Assembly (NCBI GenBank): GCA_025504975.1
Contig: JANUWI010000008.1
Span: 868,001 to 932,000, forward strand
Length of the DNA: 64,000 bases
Source: Plenodomus lindquistii
Lineage: Eukaryota; Ascomycota; Dothideomycetes; Pleosporales; Leptosphaeriaceae
Direction: 5' to 3'
Shown here: in pieces, positions 45,777 through 58,900 of the stretch
Layout: each line of letters starts with the position of its first letter
How positions within the stretch are numbered: the first letter of the stretch is position 1
Made by a program: the position numbers and the translations under genes
The notes under the pieces: model-generated
Seen by the model: the letters and a program-made list of their open reading frames with translations, nothing else
The model's database searches: none
What the model was told of the DNA's origin: nothing

Positions 45777-46122
45777 GGTTGATAAATAGACTGAGCCAAG
45801 CTGCTATGACAGCTTGGGGTCTACTAGCAAAGGCGATGCACTTGTTATAGTAGTCTTTGATTCGAACACTAGCCGGAAACGCTATCTCGGAGTCGAGCGG
45901 CGAACGTCGGGGGTCGCCGGTCAGGTGCGATACGGTTGCATATACAGTGAGGAGATGTGACTATTTAGTGCTTCAATCGTGTATGGGAACGCTTCCTGTG
46001 TTCTCAGCATCACCAAGTGCCACGATGTTAGATACACGAGTATAAATTTTTGTATAAAATTGGCCCTACATGCGGAACTTGGGTAGCGTTGGCATGGTTT
46101 CATCAAGCTAAAAATTACATCT
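45777..46122. promoter_or_regulatory. Upstream region of adenine deaminase, 3' end of the GGCT-like gene
   Basis: The 346 nt between the two genes, both on the minus strand, hold the deaminase promoter. The left part is mildly AT-rich. I see no gene or clear site. Confidence 0.45.
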
Positions 46123-47283
46123 CTACACATCACCTTTTGAGCCCTGAGCGCTCTGCCTACTTGCATTGGTGTCCCGATTCAAGGATTGTATGTTCTGCTC
46201 CAACAGACTTTGGTTCTCTGCATAGTCTTGATTTGCAGGTGCATCCTCGACAATGTGAGGCGTATTCCACAGCGCCTCTTCGCCAACAGTGCGTTCGCCA
46301 TCCCCAAACACGCGCTTGAAACCAGTGTCGTAGCTAATCCACATGGCGAGAAAGACCCAAGCGCTAAGTCTGGCAAACCACCAGGGCGCCCTACCCTTCT
46401 TGTCCTGCACTTTTTTCGCAAGGGCGAAGATGAACATGACCAAGGGAAGCCATATTGCCAGAAACAGCGTCTTGCCCGCGGCCTGCCTTTGGCTGGTGAT
46501 GCGGTATGGGCGGATGTCGTGCAGATAGTCCTGGTACTCGTCGGGGAGAGCGCATTCGGCAGCACCGTCGGTGATGAGCTTGAGGTAGCGCGGCGACGGT
46601 TGCGCGTAGCTGGGATCCGGGCGCGTGACGCGGTCCGTCGACTGCTTCTTCTCGTCGTCGAGCAGAGGCGCAAAGAGAGTGTGTGCCTTGAAACGCGGCG
46701 AGTCGGGCGTCGTCGGGACCGTGTCTGACGCGGCGAGGACGTGGCAGTCGACCAAGATGTCACTGTAGGCTGAGCCGGCGCCCTCGGTGGCAATGATGTG
46801 GGCATAATCGCGGCGCGTCACCTCGTAGACGACGCCCACCAGGCCCTTGTGCCAGCGGTCCTTGTGGTAGCCGTCGTTGCCACGTGCTCCTTGCGTGCGC
46901 CACGCCGTGTTGGCGAAGCAGGGCTCCACATAAGGAATGCCCGCGAGGTCAAATGTTAGGCGCAGCGAGGGCACCACCACGTTGACTTGCGACAGCGGCC
47001 GGATGCCGCGCACGCCGCGAAACGTCTCGTTGCACAGGTTCGAGCCATAGGCCAGGTAGAGCACCGTCTTGTCCTTGTCCTCTTCCCCCGCGCCCGTGGC
47101 GGGCCATGCCTCGAGCTGGGCCGCGTCAAACGGCGCATCGCCCAGTGACGCCTCTAGGCGGTCCTGCGATGTTTGCGGAAGCCTGGCAAAGTCGCGCTTC
47201 GCAGGTGCACGGCAGTCGCTGTCACGGGCTCCCTGCAGGCGGACCGCCAGCCTCGTGTAGAACGGCGCAGCTGTATATGTCAT
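46123..47283 (-). CDS. Gamma-glutamylcyclotransferase-like membrane protein
   Basis: One exon encodes 386 residues from the ATG at 47283; the frame is open a further 144 nt upstream with another ATG at 47427, but that part is low-complexity (Leu and Pro runs). The GGCT-fold signature YLAYGSNL is at residues 76-83, and Glu167 in ATEGAGSAYS fits the catalytic glutamate. Family members cleave gamma-glutamyl amino acids or related dipeptides to 5-oxoproline. Here the fold is followed by two likely membrane segments (about 271-289 and 301-316) and a polar tail, so it is probably a membrane-anchored variant. The substrate is unknown. It is the last intact gene before the AT-rich block, whose edge is about 280 nt upstream of its start. 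Confidence 0.82.
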   Translation of the reverse strand: MTYTAAPFYTRLAVRLQGARDSDCRAPAKRDFARLPQTSQDRLEASLGDAPFDAAQLEAWPATGAGEEDKDKTVLYLAYGSNLCNETFRGVRGIRPLSQVNVVVPSLRLTFDLAGIPYVEPCFANTAWRTQGARGNDGYHKDRWHKGLVGVVYEVTRRDYAHIIATEGAGSAYSDILVDCHVLAASDTVPTTPDSPRFKAHTLFAPLLDDEKKQSTDRVTRPDPSYAQPSPRYLKLITDGAAECALPDEYQDYLHDIRPYRITSQRQAAGKTLFLAIWLPLVMFIFALAKKVQDKKGRAPWWFARLSAWVFLAMWISYDTGFKRVFGDGERTVGEEALWNTPHIVEDAPANQDYAENQSLLEQNIQSLNRDTNASRQSAQGSKGDV

Positions 47284-47560
47284 TGGCACCTTTAAATGGC
47301 CCGTGGCCGATGGGCGAGATTGCCTGGGTACTTGTATGTATGGAGGTGGAGGTGGGGGTAGGAGTAGTAGAGTAGCTATGTAGTTACACTCCAAGTAATC
47401 GTCGCTGACCGGCATGCAGAGATTCATCCGCAGAGTGACACGATTGGTCCTTTGCCCTGGGTGGATTGTTCAGTCGTTATCGACGGAACCTTGCCACCAG
47501 GCCTAGCAACATGTTCGTGCACCATGACGTCAGCATACTAACACCTTACTACTAGTATTT
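47284..47560. promoter_or_regulatory. Upstream region of the GGCT-like gene up to the AT-rich border
   Basis: This is the probable promoter of the GGCT-like gene. The start has a purine-rich GGAGGTGGAGGTGGG run at 47341-47356. Normal composition holds to about 47,545. No other gene is seen. Confidence 0.5.
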
Positions 47561-48173
47561 TAAACTAGTACTTACGCAAGTAGATTTAAACTATATTAAT
47601 AATTCTAAAGAAATATATATATTTACTATAGTTTATATATAGAAATACTAAAATAAAAAATAAATAAATAATATACTTTATAAATAAATTAGATATATAA
47701 ATAAGTTAAATACTTTACTAAAACTTTACTAAAACTATACTTTATTCTAGTTTAAAGTATTATAATATTATAAAGGTTTAAAAATAAAGTATTATAGTAG
47801 AAGTTATATTCTAGTTTAAAAGTAAAATATTATATAAAAAGCTAGTTTTTTATATATAAAAGTAGAAATATAATATTTTTACTAACTAAAGTATACTAGC
47901 TAAATAAAGGCTAGTATAAAGAAAGTAAAGTAAATACTAAACTTTTAACTTTAATAGAAGTTATAGATTTAATCTATAATACTACTTTTTTATTAAAAAA
48001 AAATAAGTTTTAATATTTATATATTAAGTATAATAGCTACTATATTTTATAAAAGCTATATATAGACTTATAATAAATAAATAATACTTTATACTAAATA
48101 CTTTATATTTCTAGCTATTACTATATTATAACTCTATTTATATATTTTTTTTATATTAAATAGTTACTAGTAG

Positions 48174-48199
48174 CGTTATTATTATTATTATTATTATTA
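48174..48199. repeat. (TTA)n microsatellite in the AT-rich block
   Basis: About eight consecutive TTA units follow a GCG triplet. Nothing links it to an element boundary. Confidence 0.7.
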
Positions 48200-48625
48200 A
48201 AGTAGTTTCTAGTAAAGACTTTATTATTATTTAATTTATATAATTAGAAGATTTACTAATTTATAATAGTTATACTAAGTTTTATTATAGAAATAAGTAT
48301 TTAGAAATAATTAGGAAATAGATTATTATATTACTAGCTAGAAAAAGATTATACTATATATACCTTTACTATATAGAATTATATAAATAGAAATAAAAAA
48401 GCTTTATAAAGAATTCTAAAATTAAATATATATAGTATTAGCTAAATACTATATATATATAATATACCTTCTAGTTATAGTAAATTTAACTATTTAATAT
48501 TAGTAGTATTAAATTTTATAAAGTATTAAAGCATCTATACTATAAAATCTAGTATAATTAAAAATTCTATTATATTATTTTATATATATTAAAAGTAGTT
48601 AATTTAAAACTAAGCCTAGTAAATA

Positions 48626-49038
48626 TAATAGTTTAAAAATATAAAGTACTAAAAAGCGTCTAAATTAGCTTAAAGGTATATAGAAGTACGCGTAGATTAA
48701 AAAACTAAATAAATTATATTTTTATAAGCTTTATATAAAAAAATAAAAAAATTATACTTTTATAGTTTTATTAAAGAAGTAAGCTATATAAAGTAGGACT
48801 TAGTAGTAGTTCTAGGCCTTTATAAAGTTTTTTTTTCCTCTACTATATTAGTATATAGGTAATAGTAGAATAGAGATTTTTATAAAATCTAGACTAGATA
48901 TAGTATAGAGGTAGTTTAAATAGAAATTAATATAGTTTTCTATTTTTAATAAATTTATATAAAAAAAAATAAAAGTAGCTTATAAAAAAGCTTTTATAGT
49001 TAAAAGTTATTATTATAATAGACTATAGCTTTATTATA
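48626..49038 (-). repeat. Left LTR (3' LTR) of the Gypsy relic
   Basis: This aligns by eye with 55,576-55,989 over its whole length, sharing blocks such as GTACGCGTAGATTAAAAA, TATAGTATAGAGGTAGTTTA and ACTAAATAAATTATATTTTT. Most differences are C/T or G/A changes, as RIP would produce. Confidence 0.85.
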
Positions 49039-52000
49039 TTACTTTCTACTTTAAATTAAATAGTTTTATATCTAAGTATTCTCTATATAACCTTTATATA
49101 AAATCTATTCTAGAATTATTATTTTATTAAAGTAAATATAACTTTCTATTTATTATTTATTAATAATTATTATAATAACTACTTAATCTACTAGTTACTC
49201 TAGTAAAATATAATAATTTTTTAAATATTATAATTTTATTTTTATTTTTTATACTCTATACCTCTATTATACGTACTTAATTACTATTTATTATTATTTC
49301 TAATACTAATACTAAATAGCTTTTATAAAAATACCTATTTCTATATTTCTAGGTATATACTTTTTAGTCTATTAGGTTTTTTATTTACGCTCTATCTAGG
49401 TCTAGTTTTATAGTAAATTTAACTTTATATATTTATTTAAATTAGTAGGTTTAAAAAAGTATGCTTATTATACGCTTTTAAATAAAATATATAAATTAGT
49501 AAATAGCTATTTTTTTTTACTAGTTTAAAGTTTTTTCTAACTTTTTTAAATATTTATATATATAGAACTAGAATATAACTAAATTATAGTAGTATTTTAA
49601 AATTTTAAAAGCTTTACTACGTAGGCTATACTAGCTAATAAAAATAAAATAAAAAAGTTTAAAGCTAAACTAGTAGATATAAAGGCTATAGCTAGTTTAG
49701 CTATAAAAATATTAGCTTTTATAGTATAGATAGTAACTATGTAGGTTACTAGCCTTAGCTACTACTTTTTTTAAAAAGACTCTAGGTTTTTCTAGTAGTA
49801 AAAGAAAACGTAGGCCTATTTATAGGTTTAATAGAAAGTTTTTAAAGTATAGAGGCGCTAAAAACTCTAAATTAAGTAAAATATATATCGCCTCTAATAG
49901 TAAAATAGAGATTAAAAAGTTATAGTAGTAAATAAATAGATTTTAAAAAGCTTTTATATCTATTTATAATAGTTAGCTTACTAAGCTAAAAGTTTTATTA
50001 ATAAAAGCTATATACTAGTTTTATATATTAGCTATAATTTTTATATATTAATAATAGAAAAACTATTAAATTTATAAAATATAAATATTTACTAACTATA
50101 ATATATTTTTTACTTTTTTTTCTATATCTAAAGCTATTTATATAGTATCTAGAGAGATTCTAGATAATTAAAATACTTCTAGTAAAAGTTTTATATTATA
50201 TAGAAAAAGCCTATAAAGTTAAATGCTAGGTACTAGGTTAGATCTAGATTATATTTTATATAGCTAGCTTTATATTTTAGTTTATTTTAAATAAGTTTAC
50301 TAGTAAAAATTTTTTTAATTTTCTATTTTTTTATACTTTATATAGAGGTAGCTAGCAGCTTTAGAGCTTTTTATTCTAGTAGAAAGTTATTAGAATTTTT
50401 ATAAAGAATATTAGAGGCGAACACGTTATATATTTTAAAGTTTAAAAAAAGTTTAAATTTATAGAAATTTTTAATTTATTTAAAAATTTTAAAAGAATTT
50501 TTTTATAGTTTAAATAACTTTTAGTTAGGTTTTATAGTTATTAGGTTAGTAGTAGAAAAATAAACTTTATTTTTAATTTTCTAGTTAATAGAATATTAAT
50601 AGGCGTTAATAGTAGAATATATCTAGTTTTATACTTTTTTTATATTTTTTTTAGCGAATTTTAAAATATTATATATTTAAATAGCTATATTATAAACTTT
50701 CTAGTAATTAAATTTTTTAATAAAATTAGCTACTTTTAAATAGTACTAGTTCTAGCTTTATTAGAGTTTAGAACTATATAAAACCTAGTATAAAGCTAAT
50801 TCTATTTATATATATAAAAATATTATCTAGGCTTAGTTTATAAATAAAAAAAGTTTATTTTAATTATTTTAGTAGTATATTATAAATAGCTATAGGCGTT
50901 AGTTAATATATTTATTTATAATTTTAGTTTAGCTATTAGTTTATTTATAATAAATAGTAAAGAGTTATATTTTAATACCTATAATCTAATAAAATTTAGA
51001 CTAGAATTAGAAAATAAACTAGGCGCTATAGTTAAAAATAATATTTTTAAAAGTATATTTAAACTAGTATACCTATTATATAAATAGTTAAATAAAATTT
51101 TAGGCCTCTATTAGTTTATAATATAGTATTATAATTATTTATTTAAAAAGTTAATTAATTATTACTAGAATCTAATTATAGCTGTGTTAGTTTTTAAAAA
51201 AAAATTTAAAGTCTATTATAAAATATTATATAGGTTTCTCTAAAATTAGTAGAAAGTAAAAAAACTTTTATATTTAAATTTATTTTAAAAAGAATTTTTA
51301 GTAAATAACGTAGTTACGCACGTACTATTTATAAATAGTTTTTATTTTTTTCTAGTAGTATTATTATATAAATAACTAGTAAGTTTTTATAGTACTAGAA
51401 TAGACTATTAATATTTAATTATATATCTTTCTAATAAATAATATATAAAGTAAAAAGTCTAGAGGAATATAAAAATAGTCTCTATAAAAAAAAAGTCTAT
51501 TATCTATTTAATACTAGAAAAGTAGTAAAAAGTATTTTTTTTTAAAAAACTATTAGTTCTTTTTTAATAGGGCTTCTATTAGTTCTAAAAAATGTAGTAA
51601 TATTATTAGAGTTAGTTAAAAAAAAATAATAGTAATTTATATAAAAAAGTGTAGATATTACTTTATTAGTTTAAAGTTAATATAGCTATATAGCCTAGTA
51701 GAGTTAAAAAAAACTAAAAAGTAATTATTTTACTAGGCTACTTTAAAATTCTTTATATTTTATTTTTTATAACTAAGAATATCTATATATTTATTACTTT
51801 TACCTAGAGTATATTTAATTTAAAAGTTAAAAAAAGCTATAAACTTAGCCTAGTTAGTTTATTATTAATTTAAAACTTTTATATTTATAAAGTACTTTAA
51901 AAATTAATAATTAGTATATATTTAGACTTAGTACTAGACTAAAATTAGTTTAGCTTTCTATTTTTTAAAAATAGTAATAATAGTAAATAGTTTTTTATTA

Positions 52001-52249
52001 TATATTTTCTAATTAAGCTCTACTCTAGTAAGTATTTTACTATAAAAGGCTATAGAGTACTATTTACTATCTAGATATTTTTAAAATATAATTCTAGCTA
52101 CTACTCTATTTAAAGTATTAGTTTCTAGTTTTATATTATAATTAGAATTAAAATAGTATAGAACTAGAATTACTAAAAGTAAAAACTTTAGCTTTTTAAA
52201 GCTGTTTTAATAATTTTTAGTCTATATAAATAGAGTTAAAAAACTCTAT

Positions 52250-52610
52250 AAAGCTATTATTAGTTTAGCTACTTATAAAAATTTAAAGATAAATTATCTA
52301 TAAAATCTAGTAAACTCTAGAAAAAATTTAATACCTATTATAGTAGTAGATTAGATCTAGTTATAGAGTACTTTTACCTTTTCTAAATCTACCTCTATTT
52401 TTTTATTAGTTAGAATATATTCTAAATACTTAGTTTAAATAATATAAAATTTACTTTTTTTAATAGCTACTTATAGTCCTACTTTTTATAGTTTTTTTAG
52501 AATAAGTTTAATATACCTCTAGTAGCTCTAGACATTTTTAAAGTAGATAGAAATATTATTTAAATAAGTAATATAAAAATTATCTAAATAATCTATAAAT
52601 ATATTATTTA
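52250..52610 (-). pseudogene. Decayed Ty3/Gypsy reverse transcriptase
   Basis: Conceptual translation of the minus strand shows several Gypsy RT landmarks in the expected order, broken by stops and frameshifts. At 52,552-52,566 the catalytic YLDD box appears as YLNNI, a change G-to-A mutation explains. At 52,360-52,434 comes TKYLEYILTNKKIEVD followed by a KVKVLY stretch, and at about 52,290-52,340 GIKFFLEFTRFYR. Stops are TAA and TAG, consistent with mutated CAA, CAG or TGG. The gene cannot make a functional enzyme. Confidence 0.8.
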
Positions 52611-55575
52611 TATACTTTTAATAGGTAGAGAGGCTATAATAAAGGCTAAAAAGAAGTACTTTATACTTACATAATTTATAGTAGGTATAGAAAGTAGTAT
52701 ATTCTTTAAACTTTAGATTTATATAGATTTTATTAAAAACTACTAAAATATTAAATTTAGTAAAAATTTTAGCTTTATTTAAATAGATTAGTAAGTTATC
52801 TATTTTTAGAATTAGGTAGGCGTTTTTTTAAGTAAGCTAGTTAAATTTATAGTAGTTAATATAGATATAGAGTAATTTATTAAATTTATAAATATAAAGA
52901 ATAGAAAAAGTAAATAGGCTATAACTAGTCTCTATAAATTCTTTCTATAAGTTTTTCTAGACGTACTTTTTAATAGCTTTTAAATTTTTAGTATTTTATT
53001 TATATAAAAGGCTAAAATTATTAGATAAAAGTTTATTTAGAATAATTTTATAGTTATATAGTTAGTATTCTAGTAGTTTCTCTACTACTAATAAACTAAA
53101 TACGTTTTAATACTACTAGTAGTAGAGAGAGAGTTAGTTTTAGATTAGAAAGTTATTTTTTTAAACGTCCTCTCTATTATAGTTTTTAAAAATCTAGTTA
53201 ATTTTATATAGACTAGCAGTAAAGAACTTATTTTTTTTTATATTAAAATAGAAGGTATTAGCAGAAATAATAGCAATTTAGAAACTAGAAAAGGTTTTAA
53301 AAGGCTTTTAAAGTAGGTCTAGTTTTTATATCTCTAGAGAAATATTCTAGTATTATAGAGCTTTAAAAATTTTTTAAATATAATTAATTAAAAAGTATAA
53401 GCTACTAGTTTTGTAATATAACTTTTTTTTCTATAAAACGTTTTATTTTTTAATATTAAAAATAACGTATTTTTTTAGTATTTTTTAATAGAGTTATATA
53501 AAAATTAGAGAAGTAAAAATATAGATTTTAAAGTAAATAGTAGGCTACTATAACTAGAACCTATCTATATTTAGTAGAATTTTAAACTTTTTTAACTATT
53601 ATATTCTAATTATTATATTCTAAGCTTCTAGATCTAGTATAATAAATAGATAGTTTAGAATTTTTTATTTATCTATAATTATATAGAGATAGATAAAATC
53701 TATATCTAGTAAAAGAATTTAGTTTTTAAACCCTCTAACTATTACTAGATAGAGTAGTTTTTAAACTTTAGTTTAAAGTAAAAAAAATAAAAAAAAATAA
53801 TATATAAATTTAAAAAAAGATATTTTTAGGCGCTAGTATTAATAAGTAATAGTAGTTTTATATCTACGCCTAGGTTATATAAAATAGTAAATATAAAAAA
53901 ATAGAAACTTTAAAATAGTTTTAAAAAATTAAAGTTTAATAGATTATACTTTTAACTTAATTCTAAATAGTGTAATACTTTTAGAACTACTTATTTTCTA
54001 TTTAATTTTTTCCTAGATCTAGTACTTTAGTAGCGTTATAATATTAGTTAAAATAATTTTTAATTATAATTTTTTTTATTTATAGTAATAAATATTTATT
54101 AGCGTAGTATTCTAATTTACTATAGTTATAGTAGTTATCTAGTACTTTTTAAGAAGCTAGAGTAGCTATTACTTACTATAAAAGTACTATAGTAAATTAT
54201 AGAAAAGTTTAGAGAGCTATATATAGTACTATATTTTCTAAAGTTTTTTTTTAAAAAGTATTTAAACTAGATTATACTATAGTCCTAGCTTAGAACTTAG
54301 TAGTACTATTATAAAAAAAGTTTTAAAAATATATATTTTTTAGGTAGGTTTTTTTTTTATATTAAAAGTAGTAAAGTACTCTATTATATCTAGAAAAAAG
54401 TTATTCTAGGTATATTTAAACCTCTAACTAGAAATATATAGGCTAGAAGTTATTTTTATTTATATATAGTAAATTTATTCTAAATATAGTATATATTTTT
54501 TTATAGTATAGTTTAAAAAACGTGCTTTAAAAGTAAAAAAATTTTTTTTTTATATATAGTTAGTTAAAGGTATTATATACATTTGTTTATTTATTATTTA
54601 TAATAAAGTATCTATTAAATATAGCTATTATAGCTTTTATAAAAAAATATAGTTACCTTTATTATTAGATAGGTATTAGAGCTTAAAATCCTTTTTAGCT
54701 AGACTAGAAGTACTACTCTAGACTAGTACTATATAAGCACGCTTAGAATAGTAGTAGTTACTATTAATTTTAAATTAATTTAGTATTAAAGCTTTCTATT
54801 ATCTATAAATAGAGTCCTTTTTATTTAATAGTTTAAAAATAGAAAAAGTACGCTCTAATAAACGTAGCTTTTTAAAAGTATAAAAAAAAGGTTTAGAAAG
54901 TAATCTAGTTAACTAGTAACGTTAATAAGTCTAAAAGTTTTTAGTAAAAAATAGAGGTAAATTTAGAAATAGAGTTAAATAAAGTTTTTTTTTTAATAAG
55001 TTTTATTTTAGTTTATAAAGCTACTAATTTAGCGTATAGCTAGGCTATTATTTCTATAGCGTTATTAGAAATTATAGTTAGTAGATTTCTAGGTTCTACT
55101 AAAATAGGTTTAGCTTCTATTTAACTCTAATTATTTTTTAATTAGCTAGTATTAGTTATTTTCTATTTTTTAGATATTTAATAAGTTTATAGGCCTTCTA
55201 TAAAGGCTAGTTATTTTTTTTATTTTTTAAAAAGTAGAATTTATTATCTATTAATAGAGATAGGTATTAGCTTTGCTTTTAATTCTACTAGATTATTAGT
55301 AGTTTTTAAGTCTCTACTTTAGCGCTATCTAACGTAACTTTTCTAAAAATAATCTAAGCTAGTAATACTATAAAAGTCTAAACTTATAGGCTTTAGTTAA
55401 CTAGAAATCTCTAGAATTTAGTTTTAGAATTATTAATAGATCTATTAGCGTTAATTAGGGCTAGAACTAGAGAGGTTTTAAAAGCTATTTAACTAGAGAA
55501 TTTAAATAATTCTTTTAAATAAAGTAGTAATATTATATAGGCTATTACTAGTAGAGAAATAATTTTTTTATAATT

Positions 55576-55989
55576 TAATAGTTTAAAAATATAAAATACT
55601 AAAAGGCGTTTAAATTAGCTTAAAAGTATATAAATGTACGCGTAGATTAAAAAGCTAAATAAATTATATTTTTATAGGCTTTATATAAAAAAATAAAAAA
55701 ATTATACTTCTATAGTTTTATTAAAAAAGTTAGGTATATAAAGTAGAATTTAATAGTAGTTCTAAACTTTTATAGAGTTTTTTTTTTTCTCTACTATATT
55801 AGCACGTAGGTAATAGTAAAGTAGAAATTTTTATAGAATCTAGACTAAGTATAGTATAGAGGTAGTTTAGATAGAGATTAGTATAGTTTTCTATTTTTTA
55901 TAAGCTTATATAGAGAAAGATAAAAGTAGCTTATAAAAAAGCTTCTATAGCTAAAAGTTATTATTATAATAGAATATAGCTTTATTATA
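55576..55989 (-). repeat. Right LTR (5' LTR) of the Gypsy relic
   Basis: Direct repeat of 48,626-49,038. It ends TTTATTATA, where the third copy in the window has TTATTACA in the same orientation, so the last dinucleotide was CA before mutation. Confidence 0.85.
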
Positions 55990-58900
55990 AACTAGAGTAA
56001 ATCTATAAATATTTTATTTATAGCTAGCCTATTTATAATATAAGTATGGATTATTTTTATAATACTTTATTTATTTCTTTAAATTAATTAATTAAGCTTT
56101 TTTAGCTTTAGAAAAGTAAAGACTATAATTTATAGTAATAAAGTTAATATTTTTAAATTTTTATAGTTTTTCTAATAGTTACTATAGTAAAAGTAGGTAT
56201 AAAGCCTACTATAATAAAAGTTTTTTTTAATATACTTTTTTTTTATTAACTACTTTTCTTTTTATTTTTTAGATATTTTTACTAATACTATTTATTTAGC
56301 TAAGTCTACGTTAATAGTATTTATATAGTAGCTTTTTAAAAATAAATACATACTTTTTATTTTTATAGTAACTACTAGGCGTATAAACTCTATATTAAAT
56401 TTTTTAAAAATCTATTTTTAGTTTTTTTATCTAGTATTTTATTAGAGTACTACTAGTTTAGAGAGTTCTAAAAGTGTTTATAAAACTAGTCTCTACGCTT
56501 TATCTAGAAAATACTAATAAAAATAATATTATTTTTTAAATAGTTAATTATATATTCTAAATTATATTTTTCTATTTTAGTATAATTAATCTAGATTTTA
56601 TACTATATTTATATCTTCTAGCGTCTATAGTATTTCTAGTTATTACTAAATATAGCTAGATTAGAAATCTTCTAGTACTCTAAACTAGTACTTTTAGAAA
56701 ATAGTAAAAATTATTACTAAAATATAAAATTTATTATAGTATCTAGAAAGTTTTTTATAAAAAAAAATTATTTAAACTATTAGTAATTAACTAGAAATTA
56801 TAGCTATTAAAGTTTCTAGCTTATAGTTAATATTATTTATAAAAAACTACTATAGAGCTTTTACTTCTAGATAAATAATAAAGCTAGATTTTATTTATAG
56901 TCTTTTCTATTCCGCTTTATTTTTAATAAACTATTTAATTAGTTTTATTTTAGTAAAAAGTTTATTTTTTACTAGAGTTTTTTTATATATTTCTTTTACT
57001 AATACTATTTTAATCTTTTTATTTATTTTACTTATAGCTTTTATATTATTAATATAAAATACTAGAGCTATTATACTATTAGGCCTATTTATATATTATA
57101 TATAATAGTTATAAATATAGTAGTAGCTAGTACTAAATACTTTTTTTACTTAATACTTTTTTAAAACTAGGTATATACTTTATTTATAGCGCCTAGTACT
57201 AGATATCTATTTACTATTACTTTTTAATAGGCTATATAGCCTAGGTATTTAGTACTAAATACTTTTTTACCTATTATTAAACTACTAGCTAGTTATAAAC
57301 TAATACTAAAAAGTTTAAAGTAAAAATAGTATACTTTTTTTCTTTAGAAAACTAATAGAGTAATAGGTTAGTTATAAATAAATTAATTTAAATAAAGTAG
57401 ATAAGTTTTAAAAAGTAACTACTAAGTAAATTAAAATAAACTAACTACCTAATACTTCTATATAGAAAAAGGAAATTTTATAGAAATTTATATAGAATAC
57501 TCTAGCTATTTTTAGTATAGCTCTAAAGCTTTACTACTAACGTTTTAAACTAGGCTCTACCTATTATACAGCCTATTAAATAGCTATAACTCTAAAATAT
57601 TTAATATTTTCTACTAACTTTAGCTTTAACTTTAGCTAATAATATAATAGAATCTATTATTTATCTATTTATTTAATAGCCTAGTAGTAGCTATATAACT
57701 AGAGTATTATATAAAACTAAATAACTAAGTATAAAGTATACTAGCTATAATATCTAGTAGAAAACCTTTAGTAAAGAAAAATGTATTTAAAAAGCTTAAT
57801 ATATATAAAGCTATTAAATAATATATTTTAGTATAAAATAAATAAATAGTATAACTATAGCTAATTACTAATATAAATCTACTTTTATTAACTATATTAT
57901 TAGGCTTTAATATACTCTTTTTCTTTTAATTATAAAAAAATATTTAAATTAGTATAGTACTTTAAATAACTTTATGTAATTAATTTATACGTAGTTTACT
58001 TTAATACTTTTTTTTACTATTTTAATAAAGTAGTAGTTAATTTACTAGGTAATATCTTTTAGTATGTAGTATAGTAGTTTATAATTCTAAATAAATTAGA
58101 AAAGGTTATTCTAGAGAATACCTAGTAGTAGCAGCTAACTTTTTAACTATACTTTAAATAGTTATAATACTTTAAAGTAGTAGCTTTAGTATAATTACTT
58201 AGTAGCTACTTTACTAGCTAATTATATAGTTATAGTTACTATATAAAGGTGCTCTACTACGTATATAGATATATAGTTTAAAATTTAATTATACAGTAGT
58301 AGTAGGTATATAAGTACTTTTTAATTTATAGCTATTTTAAAACTTATTAATTAGTTATTCTAATAATTAATTTTTTTTAATATAAATTAAACTTTTATAT
58401 AAACACTTTATCAGTATTTAATAAACGCTAAAAAACCTATATTATAATAATATTTACTATATAATAATTAAAACTACTTTACAAAACGTAATTATTATAA
58501 AAAAAGTTCTACTATATATAGTTTAATATTAAAGCTAGATATATTAGGTTTTATAAAAAACTAGGTCTATATTTTAAAAGTCTTAATAAATATTACTTTA
58601 AATAATAGTTATAATAGAAATAGTAATAAAGTATAGTAAAAATGTAATTTTAGTAATATAATTAATATAACTATATATAAAGGTTTTAGTTTAATTGCTA
58701 TATACTTTTTTAAAAGTATAAAATAACTTATATTAAATAGCTATAGAAAGTATAAAAAGTATAGAAGTATATATATATTATAATCTTTACATTTATATAG
58801 TATTTATAGAATTTAATAAAAAAATAGCTTTTATAACTATTAATAATAAATAAATATACTATACTAATAGTATTTGTTTTTAAATATTTATTAAAGTACT

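Larger units (their letters stand above)
48626..55989 (-). mobile_element. Ty3/Gypsy LTR retrotransposon relic, RIP-inactivated
   Basis: Two direct repeats of about 413 nt (48,626-49,038 and 55,576-55,989) bound 7,364 nt of decayed sequence. On the minus strand, 52,250-52,600 still reads as Gypsy-type reverse transcriptase with stops, so transcription ran right to left: the right repeat is the 5' LTR and the left one the 3' LTR. Gag would lie towards 55 kb and integrase towards 50 kb, but I cannot trace either safely. The ends read TA...TA, as expected when TG...CA is RIPped; a third copy in this window still shows the CA end. No exact target duplication survives. There is no intact frame, so the copy is dead. 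Confidence 0.8.

Noticed and set aside
45859..45867. GTTCGAATC on the minus strand, like a tRNA B box
   Set aside because: No A box at proper distance and no cloverleaf stems could be drawn around it.
54150..54260. Possible Gag zinc knuckle on the minus strand of the Gypsy relic
   Set aside because: Tyr codons that could stem from mutated Cys codons are present, but the CCHC spacing does not fit in any frame I tried.
48621..55994. Target-site duplication of the Gypsy relic (AAATA before, AACTA after)
   Set aside because: Only four of five bases agree and the mismatch is not a RIP-type change. In such AT-rich sequence this is no better than chance.
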